Source: Lytechinus pictus (Eukaryota > Echinodermata > Echinoidea > Temnopleuroida > Toxopneustidae). Taken from it: 64,000 bases of DNA. Where the stretch lies: assembly GCF_037042905.1 (NCBI RefSeq), contig NC_087247.1, positions 44,119,920-44,183,919 of the forward strand. Direction: 5' to 3'. Positions 36,622 to 49,500 of the stretch are shown here, in pieces. The notes beneath the pieces are model-generated. The model saw nothing but the letters and a program-made list of their open reading frames with translations. It made no database searches and was not told the DNA's origin. The first letter of the stretch is position 1; each line of letters starts with the position of its first letter. Both the position numbers and the translations under genes were made by a program.

Positions 36622-39600
36622 ACAGCGATCATCCCCTCTCATTCCCTGTCAACTCTTACCCCCCCCCCCCTCCTCCCCCACCCATCAACATCAACAACCC
36701 TCTCTGTCTTGTTTTCTTGACACACAGCGCGTATAGAAAAAAATGTAGTTATAGACCATCATAATATCAAACATCGCTAACGACCATTCACCGTTCGGTA
36801 TACTTCATGCTTGGCAGAGTACAAATTCTCGTCATAATTTCACGACCCCATAAATTCATTTGTAAAGAAGGCAAAACGGTCTCATAAAGGGGCTTAATAA
36901 GCCGTTCTTTGTAAGAAAGAAAACAAGACATCTCATGTCTTAAATGTTCCCTTAAGATCGTTTAGGGAAAGTTGAATTGCCAATTACAAAATGTTTCATA
37001 TCTTTGGATGCATTTTAGAAGGCTCTTTATCGTGATGTATTGTAATTTCAAATTGCCCATTTTAAGAGTTATATCCTGACACGCACGTTATCATGGTTAT
37101 ACAAAGCAGTATAACACGAATACAAGAACTAGATATTTTGTTGTCATTCTTTATCTTATAACTAGTACTTTTTATTTTGTAATTTTTTAATGATTGTTCA
37201 TCAGAGATGCCTGATGACACATGTACACGTACTTCAGAGTGACCAGTACAATGAACTTCTCCTTTTTCATTTATGGTGCATTTTTTTATTTTCAGAGTTA
37301 AAATCGTCAAAATTTCCAATTCAAAATTAAGTCCCGAAGATGATGCGTGGTAATTCGTTAATAATATACATTGCAATAGTGAAGGATTTTGTATTCGTCG
37401 TCATATTCAATTTCTTTATTTACAGTCTTTATATTCCCCCCTCATCATTTTTCCCGTTTCTATTTTAGTTTTAATTCTCCTTCTTATTATTGTTTTCTTC
37501 TTCTTCGTCATCTTGTTTTTCTTATTCTCATTTTCATACTCCTATTCCTCCGCCCTCATAATTTATTGATTTGTCGTTTTTGTAGCAAAACAAATGCATT
37601 GATTCATCGATAACTCATTTACATGAATAGTTTTAATTTAAAAAATGGCGATTTTGTCCCGGATTTTTTTGTGTAAGAAATAATTAGGTAAAAAACAACA
37701 ACAAACAAACACACTGGGAAAATGCTACCGCGCCTGTTCATAATTATGTATGAACATGCAATCATGCCATAGCAAGAACATAATTTACTAAGTTGCAGAA
37801 GGAAAGTATTTCATATATTTGTAATATATTGTATACTTGGTATCGGCCTCTAGTATTATTCCGCTGAATTATCAGTTCAGAAACTGTTCACGCCTTTACT
37901 TCATTAGTCACTGTCAATGATAAAACTATAATTCTATAGTGAGTGACCTCTAAAATTTACTAACAAAGTGGAGATCTAGATGAACCAGAACAGATCGGTG
38001 ACCATCGTCACCAATCCAGACCAATATTATAGGTCCTGAAGAGGTCGCCACATCGTGAAATGACAATACTACAAAGACCGTAATTGGTGTTATGCAAACT
38101 TGTTTAGCAAACAGCCGTCTTGTATTCCTGAGATAATTGTTCGGGACATCTTTGATGTTCTATTCTCTATCTGTCTCCTGACTCTTGCAGCAAACGTTCA
38201 TCTTCGCCTTGCGCCTTTCGTCTCGGCTGCGACTGAGCGGCGAGACAAGGATCCGCTGCAATGATTTCCTTAATTGTGTACAAATGTAGATGGAAGTGAA
38301 ATTTGTTGTTGTTTTTCTTTTACCCTAAATAACAAAAACTCCTTTTCATCCCGACCTCCACCCTAATCTATCATTTTCGCGGTTTTTTTGTTTACAGTGA
38401 CCTGAAAAAGAAAAATACGAAATGATTATCTGAATTTCAATTATATTGTTTTGATTGTTATTGGATGTTGTTGAAAAAAATGCTTTATTTTGCATGAAAT
38501 TGTCGCCTAGGCATATTGCATGCCAAACCTGAAACTGAAATTCATAAAGCGTGTTAGAAATGATTTAATAACATGAAAAAAGGATAGGATGAGTGAGGTC
38601 CCATATAACGGTCCAAAATAATTTACTCTTGAAATTCTTTGGGGATATTTTGTCCTTCGTCAAGTACTGATTTGGTTTGATTGTAGTTTCTTTGATTAAG
38701 TCATCATGGATTAGTGCCGCTTATTTAAGTATCAATCCAGGCAGGGGCTCCTTAGTGTCTCAACTATGAATGTTCCAAACTCTCTGTCCTTTCACTCGAA
38801 GCAGGCCCTAAGAAAGGCAAATTGGCAACCTCTCTCTCTCTGGAGAGCACCCTATTGTGTTCGCCACCCAGGCAGCGCCGCCGGCCGCCAGGCGTAATCG
38901 CGCTCAAGAAAAAAATTATTCAAGTTTGAAAGCAAATCCTATAATCTGAGCGGGGTCGATTCTCTTTACCGCTATTCATCCACCCCCTCCAAGCGGCTAC
39001 TTGAAAATAATATCAAATCTTGGCTGAAAAGGGCCATGGCTTCTGTTTGCCAACGATACCCACTTTTTGGAGCTTTCTTTTTAAAATTGTTGTTGGTTAG
39101 AATTCCCTGAAGCATGGTACTAATCGCTTGATGTTTCACATCCCTATAAAACACGATTTACCACAAGTTTGACAAGTTTTAAATATGCATTTACCCAAAG
39201 ACTGTTCACAGATTATTTTATTTAACCGGTGTGTTCGTCTATTCAAGCAGGAGGGAGATTGGTGTGCCCGGTAGAAATCTATCAATTATCTGATAACCAT
39301 TAAATGTATTTTAATGACCAATGATGTAGACTTACCAAGATAGACACCAGTATATTCAAAATACGTTGTATGGACAGAGACAGAAAGCTATTCAGCTGCA
39401 ACATTCATTTATAACAATTAGAATCAAACATAAATTGACTTCAGTAAGATATAGGCCTATAATAATAATGATTCCATTAGGAATGAAAGTGGATTCCAAA
39501 TAAATGAGAAAGATATTGCATAGTTAGTGTGGAAAGAAAACTGGAATGATGACGTGGATTCAGGGGGGGGGAAGAGTTTGATCTCTTGATCATGCTGATG

Positions 39601-40246
39601 TAATATCAATTGATTTGAGTCCATTTTTGCTATTATTTATTTCTCCCTGGCTCAACATTATAAAAATTGAGAAGTCATGTTTGGTTTCAGTGTGATGTCT
39701 GCAGATATATACAGGCTGTGACTGTCGAATTACTAAATTGGAATTATGATTGTATTACTAAGATCCCAATACTGAATAGTATATATATCAATTTGTTTTC
39801 ATATGTTTCACGTCAACTTACATCAGGTTGTTATATTATTATGGTATGAATGTGCCACCCTTTAAAGAAAACTGTCACTTTGACTCTGCAATTATTTTAT
39901 TTTCATCTGAAGCAAGTGATTAGAGATTCATTATTTACATCGTAATTTGGTTAATTTTAACTCTCGTTTTGAGCGCCTCGGAATAAAAAAATTCCAGATA
40001 GACGGAGCTGTACCAATCCTTTTTAATAATAATGATGATAATACAATATCATCCTCATTATTATCATTATTATTTGATTTTATACTTATCATTATTAAAT
40101 GCGAAAAATTATTATTACATTTTATTCATTTATTTATTTTTTGTTATTTTTATTATCATTGATATTATAATTTTATCTTAAAATTTGTTATTGCTATTTG
40201 ATTATAATTCCTATCAATTACAATGTAATTGCGAGACACCTCTCCA

Positions 40247-40840
40247 CTCTAAAAAAAAGTTATACCCAATATTGGGTAAAATTGGAACATGCAAATTTTA
40301 CGCAATGTTGCGTTGAAATAGCCCAAATAAGGGGTAAAAAATACCAAGCAATATTGAGAACCAAGTATCTATCATATGACATGGCTCTAAATACCTTAAA
40401 TTTGACATCACTTGAAAGTCCCAGGTGCTAAATGGGTACCCGGTAGGATGCGAAAGCCTATGTAGTATGCCTAGCAATTGAGTCTTGGAACTCTTGTTGG
40501 AATGCTCCCCAGGGAGTGGACAAGGTGCATACATTGTATGCGGGCATGCAAGGATCCGGTGACCGGGGTAATAATATATCTGTAAAGCGCTTAGAGACGT
40601 CGTTCCGATGTATAAATGCGGAATATTATTATTATTAAGTCGAAGAGTAAAACTTACCACATATTTCGCTTTAAAGTTAGAAATGAATCAATTGTACAAA
40701 AACTGGTTACCTCCACTGAAAACAAACGCTTTCAATTTACGACATATAAATAAATATAAGGAGATTCCATGTAAAACAAAAAACATGCATGTTCCCTTTC
40801 TATCCAATATTGGGTATATTTTTACTCAGTGTTTTTAGAG
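40247..40840. mobile_element. MITE with CTCTAAAAA termini, interrupted by a SINE
   Basis: The left end CTCTAAAAAAAAGTTATACC continues into CAATATTGGGTAAAA. The right end is its inverted counterpart (CCAATATTGGGTATATTTTT ... TTTTTAGAG). The pair brackets about 594 bp, of which roughly 220 bp is the inserted SINE. Confidence 0.7.
40415..40640 (+). mobile_element. SINE with CR1/L2-like 3' tail
   Basis: Begins near GTCCCAGGTGCTAAATGGGT and ends in TGTAAAGCGCTTAGAGACG ... TATAAATGCGGAATATTATT plus ATT repeats. The GTAAAGCGCTTAGAG/ATAAATGC tail is typical of SINEs that borrow a CR1/L2-type LINE for mobility. The head lacks a clear box B, so it may be 5'-truncated. Confidence 0.6.
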
Positions 40841-41670
40841 TTTTATTTTTTATGCTATTTTTATTGGGTGTTGATGGCAAGGACAGCCCCCCGAAAAAAA
40901 ACATACAAATCAAAATGAAAGACTGTGCATTTTACTAAATTGTCGGACAATGTATATATACGGTCACAAGTTACTTGTGTTAATATCAGAAGCACGATAA
41001 AAGGGCAGTGTGGCAAAGTTCCCCAAAACCTGTCTCAAATGAAAGTGCCTTTGTAATATTAATTTACAGTTATGAAAGGATACTGAAAGAGAATTGTATC
41101 AAAACTTAAATTTAGCGTCATTTTCATCAATCAAATTCACGAAAGGAAGTTGTTTTGACCTTTTACGGAAAACAATTAAATGCGAAAATCTCAAATTCTG
41201 AAGTGAGGTTGAAGAGCATGCAATTCCAGAAACAGAGAAAAGTGAAATGAAACTTCAATTAGTAAATATAGTTGAATGAATTAATACAACATCACATACA
41301 ATTATTATTATTTTTAAGCAATCTAGCCTTTTGGGGTGAAATAATATTTCCTACCAATAAAATCAACCGAGCACTGAATTGAATTTAGTTAGACAAGGAA
41401 AACATACAAAGTAAAACATGTCAAGGGATTCAAACAAGGCTTGAAAACCCCGTACAAGTTTGAATCCCATAAATATAATTAAAATAAAGTAGCATCAAGA
41501 TTAAAACATAAATTTAACAAGCGGAAAATAAAACAATGTAAATTACCATAGAAAAGGGCATAGATAACATTTATAGATTTATGTAACAACTAAAACGATC
41601 AAACACGTGAAATAGATAGTGTAGTAGGTTTCATGTATCTTTCATGGGCATGTTGGTCCTGAAAAGGAAC

Positions 41671-41734
41671 ACCCAATCTCGACGTTTTGACAAGTGTGTT
41701 CTTGTCGTCTTCAGGATAAATATCGATATTGGGT
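41671..41734 (-). ncRNA. Hammerhead-like fold (weak candidate)
   Basis: On the minus strand CTGAAGA is followed by a hairpin (GACAAG-AACACA-CTTGTC), then AAAACGTC, all enclosed by an outer stem ACCCAATATCGA / TCGAGATTGGGT with one mismatch. CUGANGA-stem II-GAAA is the hammerhead core known from Penelope-like elements and retrozymes. Here the G of GAAA is A and the stem I side is only about 8 bases, so activity is doubtful. It may be a decayed copy or chance. Confidence 0.25.
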
Positions 41735-42186
41735 AGTCCTTTTACTACACTATTCTTCTTCGCCATGGAAACCTTCAGCAGTTACGTGAAATAGATAGAT
41801 AAATTGAAACGTATGTGGAAATACGCATTTTAATGTAAGGAGAGGATAGAGAGAATGAATTTTAAAAATAGCTCCATCAAAATGGCAACTCTCAATGCTT
41901 TATACATACACTATCATATTTTCTCCAACGTTTACATAGTTTATGAAGAAGCCGCTTGTATTTTCTGCAGTCAGCAAACAATATTTCAAATACATTTCCC
42001 CATGATCTAACATGATCGTATGAGACAATCTCCATATTAAGGTAAATGAAGATCATTTTAAAAATATAAATTTTGTGTGGGGAAAAAATGAATTCATGAA
42101 AGCGATATAAGAAACTGGATACGATAATGCATTGATGGTCCAAAACGTATTCGGGCTCGATCCGGTTGCACACCCCTGGACCAGTC

Positions 42187-42387
42187 CAGGGGGTGTTTCA
42201 CAACCATTTAAGTATAACTTAGAGTCGCACTTAAATGTCTAGTTGCGTGCAGTATAAAAGGCATTGGTCAGATTATCATGATTATGCAAGGAGGACACGC
42301 ACTGCTACGTATTGATCAATGAGATCGCGCATCGGCATTTAAGCGCGACTATAATGCCATACTTAAATCTTTGTGAAACACCCCCTG
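42187..42387. mobile_element. 201-bp MITE (CAGGGGGTGTTTCAC termini)
   Basis: CAGGGGGTGTTTCACAA at the left and its exact complement at the right, continuing imperfectly with TTTAAGTAT and GTCGC on both arms. CAGGG termini suggest a hAT-like origin, but no 8-bp duplication is visible. GGACC / GGTCC just outside extends the dyad with a 2-base offset. Confidence 0.82.
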
Positions 42388-42399
42388 CAGGTCCTCTTA

Positions 42400-42526
42400 A
42401 TATAAAACTTAGCAATTAATCGTATAGAGATTATTTGTACGATTGATCACACACAATATCCAATGCAAGTCAATCTTATGAAGTAGCCCCACGGTCACCC
42501 GCTAAGCTTTATGTTACGGACCCGAA
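42400..42526. mobile_element. Decayed MITE related to the 17.5-kb element
   Basis: The right end TATGTTACGGACCCG and the left part AGCAATTAATCGTATAGAG resemble the 17457-17586 element, with an ATTGATC-type interior. The left terminus is lost next to the 42187 element. Confidence 0.45.
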
Positions 42527-42929
42527 TGTAGAGGATGTATGTGTTGTAATTGGGGTCACGGTTACCTTTTGTTTTAAACCCCAGAACAAAACAATTCATT
42601 TTCCGGACTAATGAGTATGACTCATTAACATAGTAAATGGTTTTTTTGGGGTATAATTTGGGCTTGTTTCTGTCTATATAAAATCATGTCAGTATATACT
42701 TCTGTATATGTCCTTTTCCGAATGAAAATGTATATTGCTGTAGTTCTAGCCATGTTTTTAGTTGGGATGAACGGCAATTTTAAGAAACAATTAGATTTAA
42801 ATGACCACTAAACCAATGTCGTGATGCGCCTTTACCATTCTGCCCATTCTATTCCCAATTATTGGCATTTGTTTTATTATTGTCATAATCATCAATTTCA
42901 CCACTATTTCATAAAACAGCTTTTGAATA

Positions 42930-43290
42930 ATCACCATCGGCGCCACCAGCACCACCACCAACACCATTATCAGCAACACATGCATAGGCCACAACAGCCA
43001 CCACCATCATCATTAGCATCGTCATCATCCTCATCCTCATCATCTTCATCTTCATCCTCCTCATCATCATCATCTTTATCATCATTGCCATCACCGTGAA
43101 CCCTCATCACCACCTGACCACCATCATCTCATCACCATCAGCATCACCATCAGCATCACCATCAGCATCACCATCATCACCACCACCATCAACACCATTA
43201 TCATTATAACCATCATCACAATAATCATTTCCACAATCAGCGTCGTCATCATCAGCATCACCATCACCACCGCCACCACCGAGCAGATGC
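42930..43290. repeat. CAC/CAT/ATC trinucleotide repeat
   Basis: Imperfect CAC, CAT and TCA/TCC units with a TCATCATCC sub-block at 43005-43085 and GCATCACCATCA units at 43140-43175. Open frames rich in His, Ser or Met here are by-products. Confidence 0.85.
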
Positions 43291-44640
43291 GTACGATCGC
43301 CAGCATCACTTTCACAGTCGCGCCACTACCAATATTTATACGACCGCTCTTAATATGGACCTATCCATGCACTTGGTATCATCGTTTATTATCAGCAGCA
43401 CCACCATGACCATTTTTTTTGCTCATATGATATTTCATTAAATTTCGTTTGACCATAATCACAGCATGCAATCAACTGCACTATGTGGGGTTTCCACCAC
43501 TAGTGTAAATCCTTTAGTCGAAACTTTTTTTTTCCAGCCCTCACTTTTTTGTCAATCCTTCACCTATTCAAGTTCAGAAGATCATATTCAGTTCAGTGTC
43601 ACATTGCCCTATAATCACTAAATAATCCTGAGACTGAAATTCCACGTTTATAATTGATTGTAGCTCATTTGTCACACACTATTCATGTATGAAGAGATAT
43701 ATAAAAAGGCCTCCCTGCGTGAGAAGTGCAGATACGTGTGCATCCCGAAAGGGGAAAAAATATAAACAGGAAAGGGAAATGATGCAGGGTCCACGGTAGA
43801 GTCGGAAGTTTCTTTCCCGATTCAATTCAAAATAAACCTTCTATCCGTCAAGAACATGCAGGCCTTTAACATTGTTCAAATTTCCCACTCGTTGTCACGT
43901 CATTGACTGATAATACGTGGAAGTCTAATTATCATTCTGACGGAAATTATACAATTTTGTGAGGCAATAAAGCCATTAATACTTCCCCTTTGCAGTATTA
44001 TTATCATTTTCAGACAAATTTATTTTCATCAATTACACTGGAACCTGTATCCATCACTAAGATTGAAAAGGGACACGAATCACTGATAGTGGTATTCTGA
44101 TCATGCTAATTATGTCGGATAAGCCCTACCCCTCCCCCCAAAACAGACGATAATATTTATATATATTTATAAATTCATAAATAAGTACACAGAATTGTAC
44201 ACACCTACACACAAAAAAATAAATTAAAAGATCACCCGGCATGACACGATTCCTGATTACCATTCTTGACGAATCTCTTTGGTTCCGAGTCGTTGTAATC
44301 TACTGCAGGTCACTTACAGGTGCATGGGACCGGGGGAGGGGGAGGTCACACGACCGAGAAAAGAAAAGTAGAAACGAAAAAAAAATGGGGAGAGGTACAA
44401 ATATGATGTTTAAGGTTTTTGCCCGCTCGGTCGTAGCTATATTTTTGTGTCCCATGCGCCGTGTCTGAATCCGTATTTTCATTGGCTCATTTCGGCGCTA
44501 CAGATGGTCGTGAAAGTAGATTGCTGTCGGTTTATTTTATGTTGACTCGAAAACGAGGATCTCTTCAAAATGAAATGAAGGAAAATGAGTACCAACCAGC
44601 TACTCTGTTGCAAGTTTTAAGCTCTTGATGAGTTTTTGGC

Positions 44641-46200
44641 TCACCTCATAGGCGGATCCAGGGGGGCCTTAGCCCCCCCCCCCCATTGGCGGAGCAAAAA
44701 TAAGGAAAAAAGGGGGGAATAAAGAAAAAAGAAGGGGAAAGAGAGGAGGAAAAAAATAATAAGAAAAAAAGAGGAGGAAGACGAGTGAATAAAATAAGGT
44801 GAGGGGAAGACTTGAAAAATAAACAAATTTCATGTCACTATATACAATTTTTGTGCGCCCTTTGTACTCGCATTCTTCGATGAGATACATATCTTGTTCA
44901 ATAGGAGCTTAAAATATGAAGTTTTGAAGTCAATATACAAAACATGTCAGCTCGGCCGGACAGCGAGCTTTAATTATTTTGTTTGATTTACAAATATATT
45001 TTTTTAAATGCTTTGTAATTTTGTAAAATATCAATTTTATGGTCTGAATATCAACATTTTTAGCTAGCGCTGCGCACTCGCATTTTGATTGGTAAGTTAT
45101 GTATACCTCTATTTTAATTATATACAAACTACTTGAAATCCCCTTTTCAAAACAGTTTATAAATATTTCGGATCGCGATTTGCAGTCGCATTAATTGTTT
45201 AAAATATATTAACCCATGCATCCTATTCATAATTACAAAAGTGCTTAAAATGTTCAGTTTTCAGGCCTTAATATCAACAAATGGAATTTCAACAAATTTC
45301 ACCTCGCGCTTAGGAAGAGGAATAGGAAATTAGTCATCATTTTCATATGATGACACAATGTCCTAAGAATGTTCCGGTCAAAATAATTGGAAAAAACCTC
45401 AGCTTGCGCTTCGCGCTCGCATTATTTATTAAGTGCGATCCACATCCACTTCACAAGTTTCCTACACAGTGCTTGAAACAGTGCTTAAATTGACCCTTTT
45501 CAGATCGGAATATCAAATATTTTAAGCTCGCGCTTCGCGCTCGCATTATTGATTGTTGATTTTCTGAATGTATTCAGAATGCCCAGATTCTATAGGTCTA
45601 AATCTAAAATACGCGCACGCATGTTTATTGAGATACGCAGCTTGTTCTTTATTTAAAACATAAATGTTTTTTATTTCTCCAATTTCAGATCAGAATATCC
45701 AAAATTTTCTGCTCGCGCTTCGCATAATGAAGGAAGATGCCCAATTACCCGTGTTTCTTTTCATGATTAAAAAAACATGAATAGAGTGTCCAGTTTTTAG
45801 GTCTGATTTTTTTTCTTTGTTCGCGCTTGCATCAATTGTTTAGTTATATACCTATCCCGTACATGATTGAAAAAAGTGCTTCGGAATGACAAAAATATAT
45901 TTAATCATTGAAATATGTATCGTCTTCATGGCTAACTGCAAACAGTCCTTAACAGGTCATTTTAAGATCAGGCCAGAACGTAGGCCCTATATATTAACAA
46001 TGTCTGCTCGCGCTTCGCGCTCGCAGTATGATTTTCTACTTACATACGCATTTTGTTCAGGATCACAAACATTGCCCAAATTTTCAATTTTCAGGACAAA
46101 ATACATGACGTTTCAACAAATTTTAGCTCGCGCTTCGCACTCGCACTATTCAAATAGGCCTATGAGATTATTACATATTTATATTGTTTCATAAGTATAA
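44641..46200. repeat. Minisatellite with mirror-symmetric GC core, locus 2 (opposite orientation), plus C-run element end
   Basis: Starts with CATAGGCGGATCCAGGGGGG and a C run before ATTGGCGGAGC, the same class of end as the 26.9-kb element. Purine-rich DNA follows (44695-44815), then about ten units of roughly 110-130 bp whose core in this orientation is GCTCGCGCTTCGCGCTCGC. The best cores are at 45399, 45527, 46007 and 46126; decayed ones are near 44950, 45064, 45172, 45303, 45709 and 45822. Spacers carry words like TTTTCAGGCCTTAATATCAA. No matching right terminus was found, so the element is truncated or decayed. Confidence 0.7.
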
Positions 46201-46264
46201 AGCTAAAAAGTGAATTTTAGGACTACCCCCTAACAAAAACCATCAAATCATCGAAAAAAAATCA

Positions 46265-46510
46265 TCAAATAATCAATCAAGCCATCAATCAATGAATAAA
46301 ATAACTCACTCAGTTACTCGCTCGCTCTCTCACTCACTTACTCACTCACTCACTAAACTTGATCAATCAATAAACAAAAAATCAAAAATAATTAATAATG
46401 ATAAATTAATAAATAAATAATAAATAAATAAATAAAGAAAGAAACAAATAAATCAATAAATAAATCAATCAATCAACCAATCAATCAACCAATTAATCAA
46501 CCAATCAATT
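46265..46510. repeat. Tetranucleotide repeats (CTCA, AAAT, CAAT)
   Basis: CTCACTCACTCACTCACT at 46333-46352, AAATAAAT-type units at 46390-46450, then CAATCAATCAACCAAT units to 46510. Adjacent to the minisatellite locus and possibly its degenerate tail. Confidence 0.85.
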
Positions 46511-49500
46511 TGTGATCATCCCTGACAGTCTTGTTTTAAGTATATCACTGTCATGACTGTGATATCAATATAATTATGCAAGTCACACACATATTCATAA
46601 AGATAGAAAGGGGTAGATCTGAAAAATGCATTTTTTGTTTTGTCTTTATTGTTTTAAAGCAATATATCCACATATCACACATAGACATCAATAATAAAAA
46701 AAATCACAAGTATTTGCACCTTTATAGCTCAGTGAAAACAATCACATACAAGTCAAAATCAGTTTAATAATTTCCACTCTTAACATTTTCAAAGTAAATT
46801 GATATACCGAACACCCGTCTATTTAAAACTAGACAACTAGAGTAAAACATGAGCATGAATTACTTTTCTTTTCTCAAAGCATTTTCAATTGATAATGATA
46901 TCATTCGGCACGTTTTCGGAGAGAATTTTCCAAATAAAAATCGCAATTCTCATTAAAATCTGTCAAAGTTTTTTTTCAATAGACATTGTCTATCATCACG
47001 GGTGCTTTAGAAATCTGGTTTACCATGAATTTCATGGATGGTTTGGTATGTTTCAAAATGATTTTTTTTCTTTAAGTCTACAAATCTGTACATGTGTGGC
47101 AATGGGCAAACCCTTGGTATATCTATTACAGATTGATTCAGTATTACATCGCTTTATTGTTTAAATGCATATTCATGACGCAGATGTTGAGACCTAAATA
47201 CTATGTTAAATGGAGGGCAACGAGTAATAAATCAGAAACACCAGATGATGATGTCTAAAGTAAGAGGTAGTCATGTTATAATTACACGTGACTTCTTAAG
47301 TGATTTGGATTCAAATTTTATGATTATTTGTTTTATTTTAACAACCCGCTCCCATTTTTCTGGAGTATGACAGGATTGTTTAAACACCCTCGGGATTCGC
47401 CCGTGTCCAGCATCTCTTGCCATCCGTCCTGCTTAATTTCATCATTAATAATTTTTCTTGTTATGAAAATGACAGCAGGAAAGGCAATTAATAACGTTTT
47501 GTTCAGATGTTAACCGACCGACGATGCTTTGTAAACATACCAACATAGACTTTCGTCATTAAGCTATATGTTGTTAAGTAATTATAGCAAAGGTCCTGGA
47601 AAACGGAATGAGGGAGGGGGGGGGGTACTGAAACACATGCATGGTTAACTGAAACAAATTGAGCGCATCCCAATATATCCAATCAACTCAGCTCGTCTCC
47701 GCGGTGAGAGTACCCTGATACTGATTCACGATCAGATTTATCACGCATTGAGGCGTGAGATATGAGGTTTTTCTGCATGCTCGCCCTCTTTTTTCTCGGT
47801 CAATTACCGTGATCTATTCTTCAGAAATCGACATCATCAATCAAGTTTTATTCAAAGACCCTCCTCGTGTCCTGCTCCACCATCGGTGATTGTACACATA
47901 CCAGACGGTAGGCATGAATCCATAATAAGAAACATATATTTCTACATTGTAACTGATAATCATATGCGCAATGGCGCGAAACCGTTTAGCGCGCGCTAAA
48001 ATAGCGAGGACATCGTCTGTGAACAAACAACATCAACCTCAAAATGCATCGTTACATCGTATTGGATAATATCTAACTCTCAAATGAATGAAGACGAAAA
48101 AGAAGTTTAGTCATTTGCATTTGTAGCGATGTTCGATATAAGTGAGATCATCCCTCGAGGATGTCTATTTTTGCACATCTGTTGAAACATCTTGCACTGG
48201 AACACAACTCAACGTCATGTTCCATTTGCTATATAGTTATCAGGGTTAAACAAGCATATTGTAAATGGGCCGAATATTTGCCATTGTGGACTAGCTTTAA
48301 CAATAGCCTAATACAAATATACAAGCATTTATTTAATTTTTCATTCTGATCTAATAGTTTTATGGGTAGATGGGATTATATGTACACAGCCATGACTTGG
48401 CAAGACGCATCTGAACGATATACAGAGTGCACTGCTGAATAGGACTACCGCAATTCAACTTGATCAAACTGACATGCATTGTAGATATTTCCTGAATAAT
48501 AGAGTATACATGGGTTATTACAGTCTTTATCAGCAAGTACATCTTTAAGATTACTATCTAAAGCCTCTGACATGTCATTAGTAAAAATGACAGGAAACAT
48601 TAAACTGTTTTATTTCGTGGCTAAGACATCCGCAACAAATTGAAGACATTACGGGTAGGAAACAATTAAGATTTACTCCAGTTCATTTTAAATGCATCAA
48701 GTAAAATGTAAACGGGTTGGTTTTAACATGTCTAAGATTGGTCGAGAAAGAAATTATGACAAATAGAAAAAAAAAATATATGAGAGTATAAAATATTTTT
48801 TAAACGTCATAAAGAAATAGTTTGATAATTATTAAGATGGTTCCGTGGTATGTTCTCTGAAATAAACGTTGTAAATGACATTGAAACTTGACATTACAGA
48901 GTGTACTCTTTTCTAGTTAAAATTTGCAAATCTACAGTGGAATGTAATTAAGATAACTTCTAAAGAGAATCATGTCACTTTGGATAAGGAAATCTTCACA
49001 TTAAAAAGTGTATAATGGATGGGAAAAGTAAAATATGACGGATTGGAGCTTCGGAGAAAAGACCTCACAATCATTGACCCACATCCAATTGCACTGATGA
49101 TGATAGCAACGAATATCATTTGATAGCATACTCTAAAAACAATCTGCTCAAATTTGAATAGATACGTTTATCAGAGAGCCATTTAATAGAAATTCAGTTA
49201 AACATTATTTTCTCATCGATATGGGAAACAATAAAATTGCCATTTTGATAAATAGGATCTATTCAGTTTTACATGAATCGAATCGAGTTCTGCAAAAGTA
49301 ATATGATTACATGCCTATCTTACCAGATATTCGAGAAAGTTGTTTTTTAAGTGTCAGTTATATCTTAATCATTAAGTATCAAAGAATTGGCTGTAAAAGA
49401 AAACTAAAATGTCAGGGACTCTTTTGATACATTCTCAAATATTCATTGAATTCCTGAATGAGAGGAGTATCAGTCATTAATATTTGGAATGTTGTAAGTT

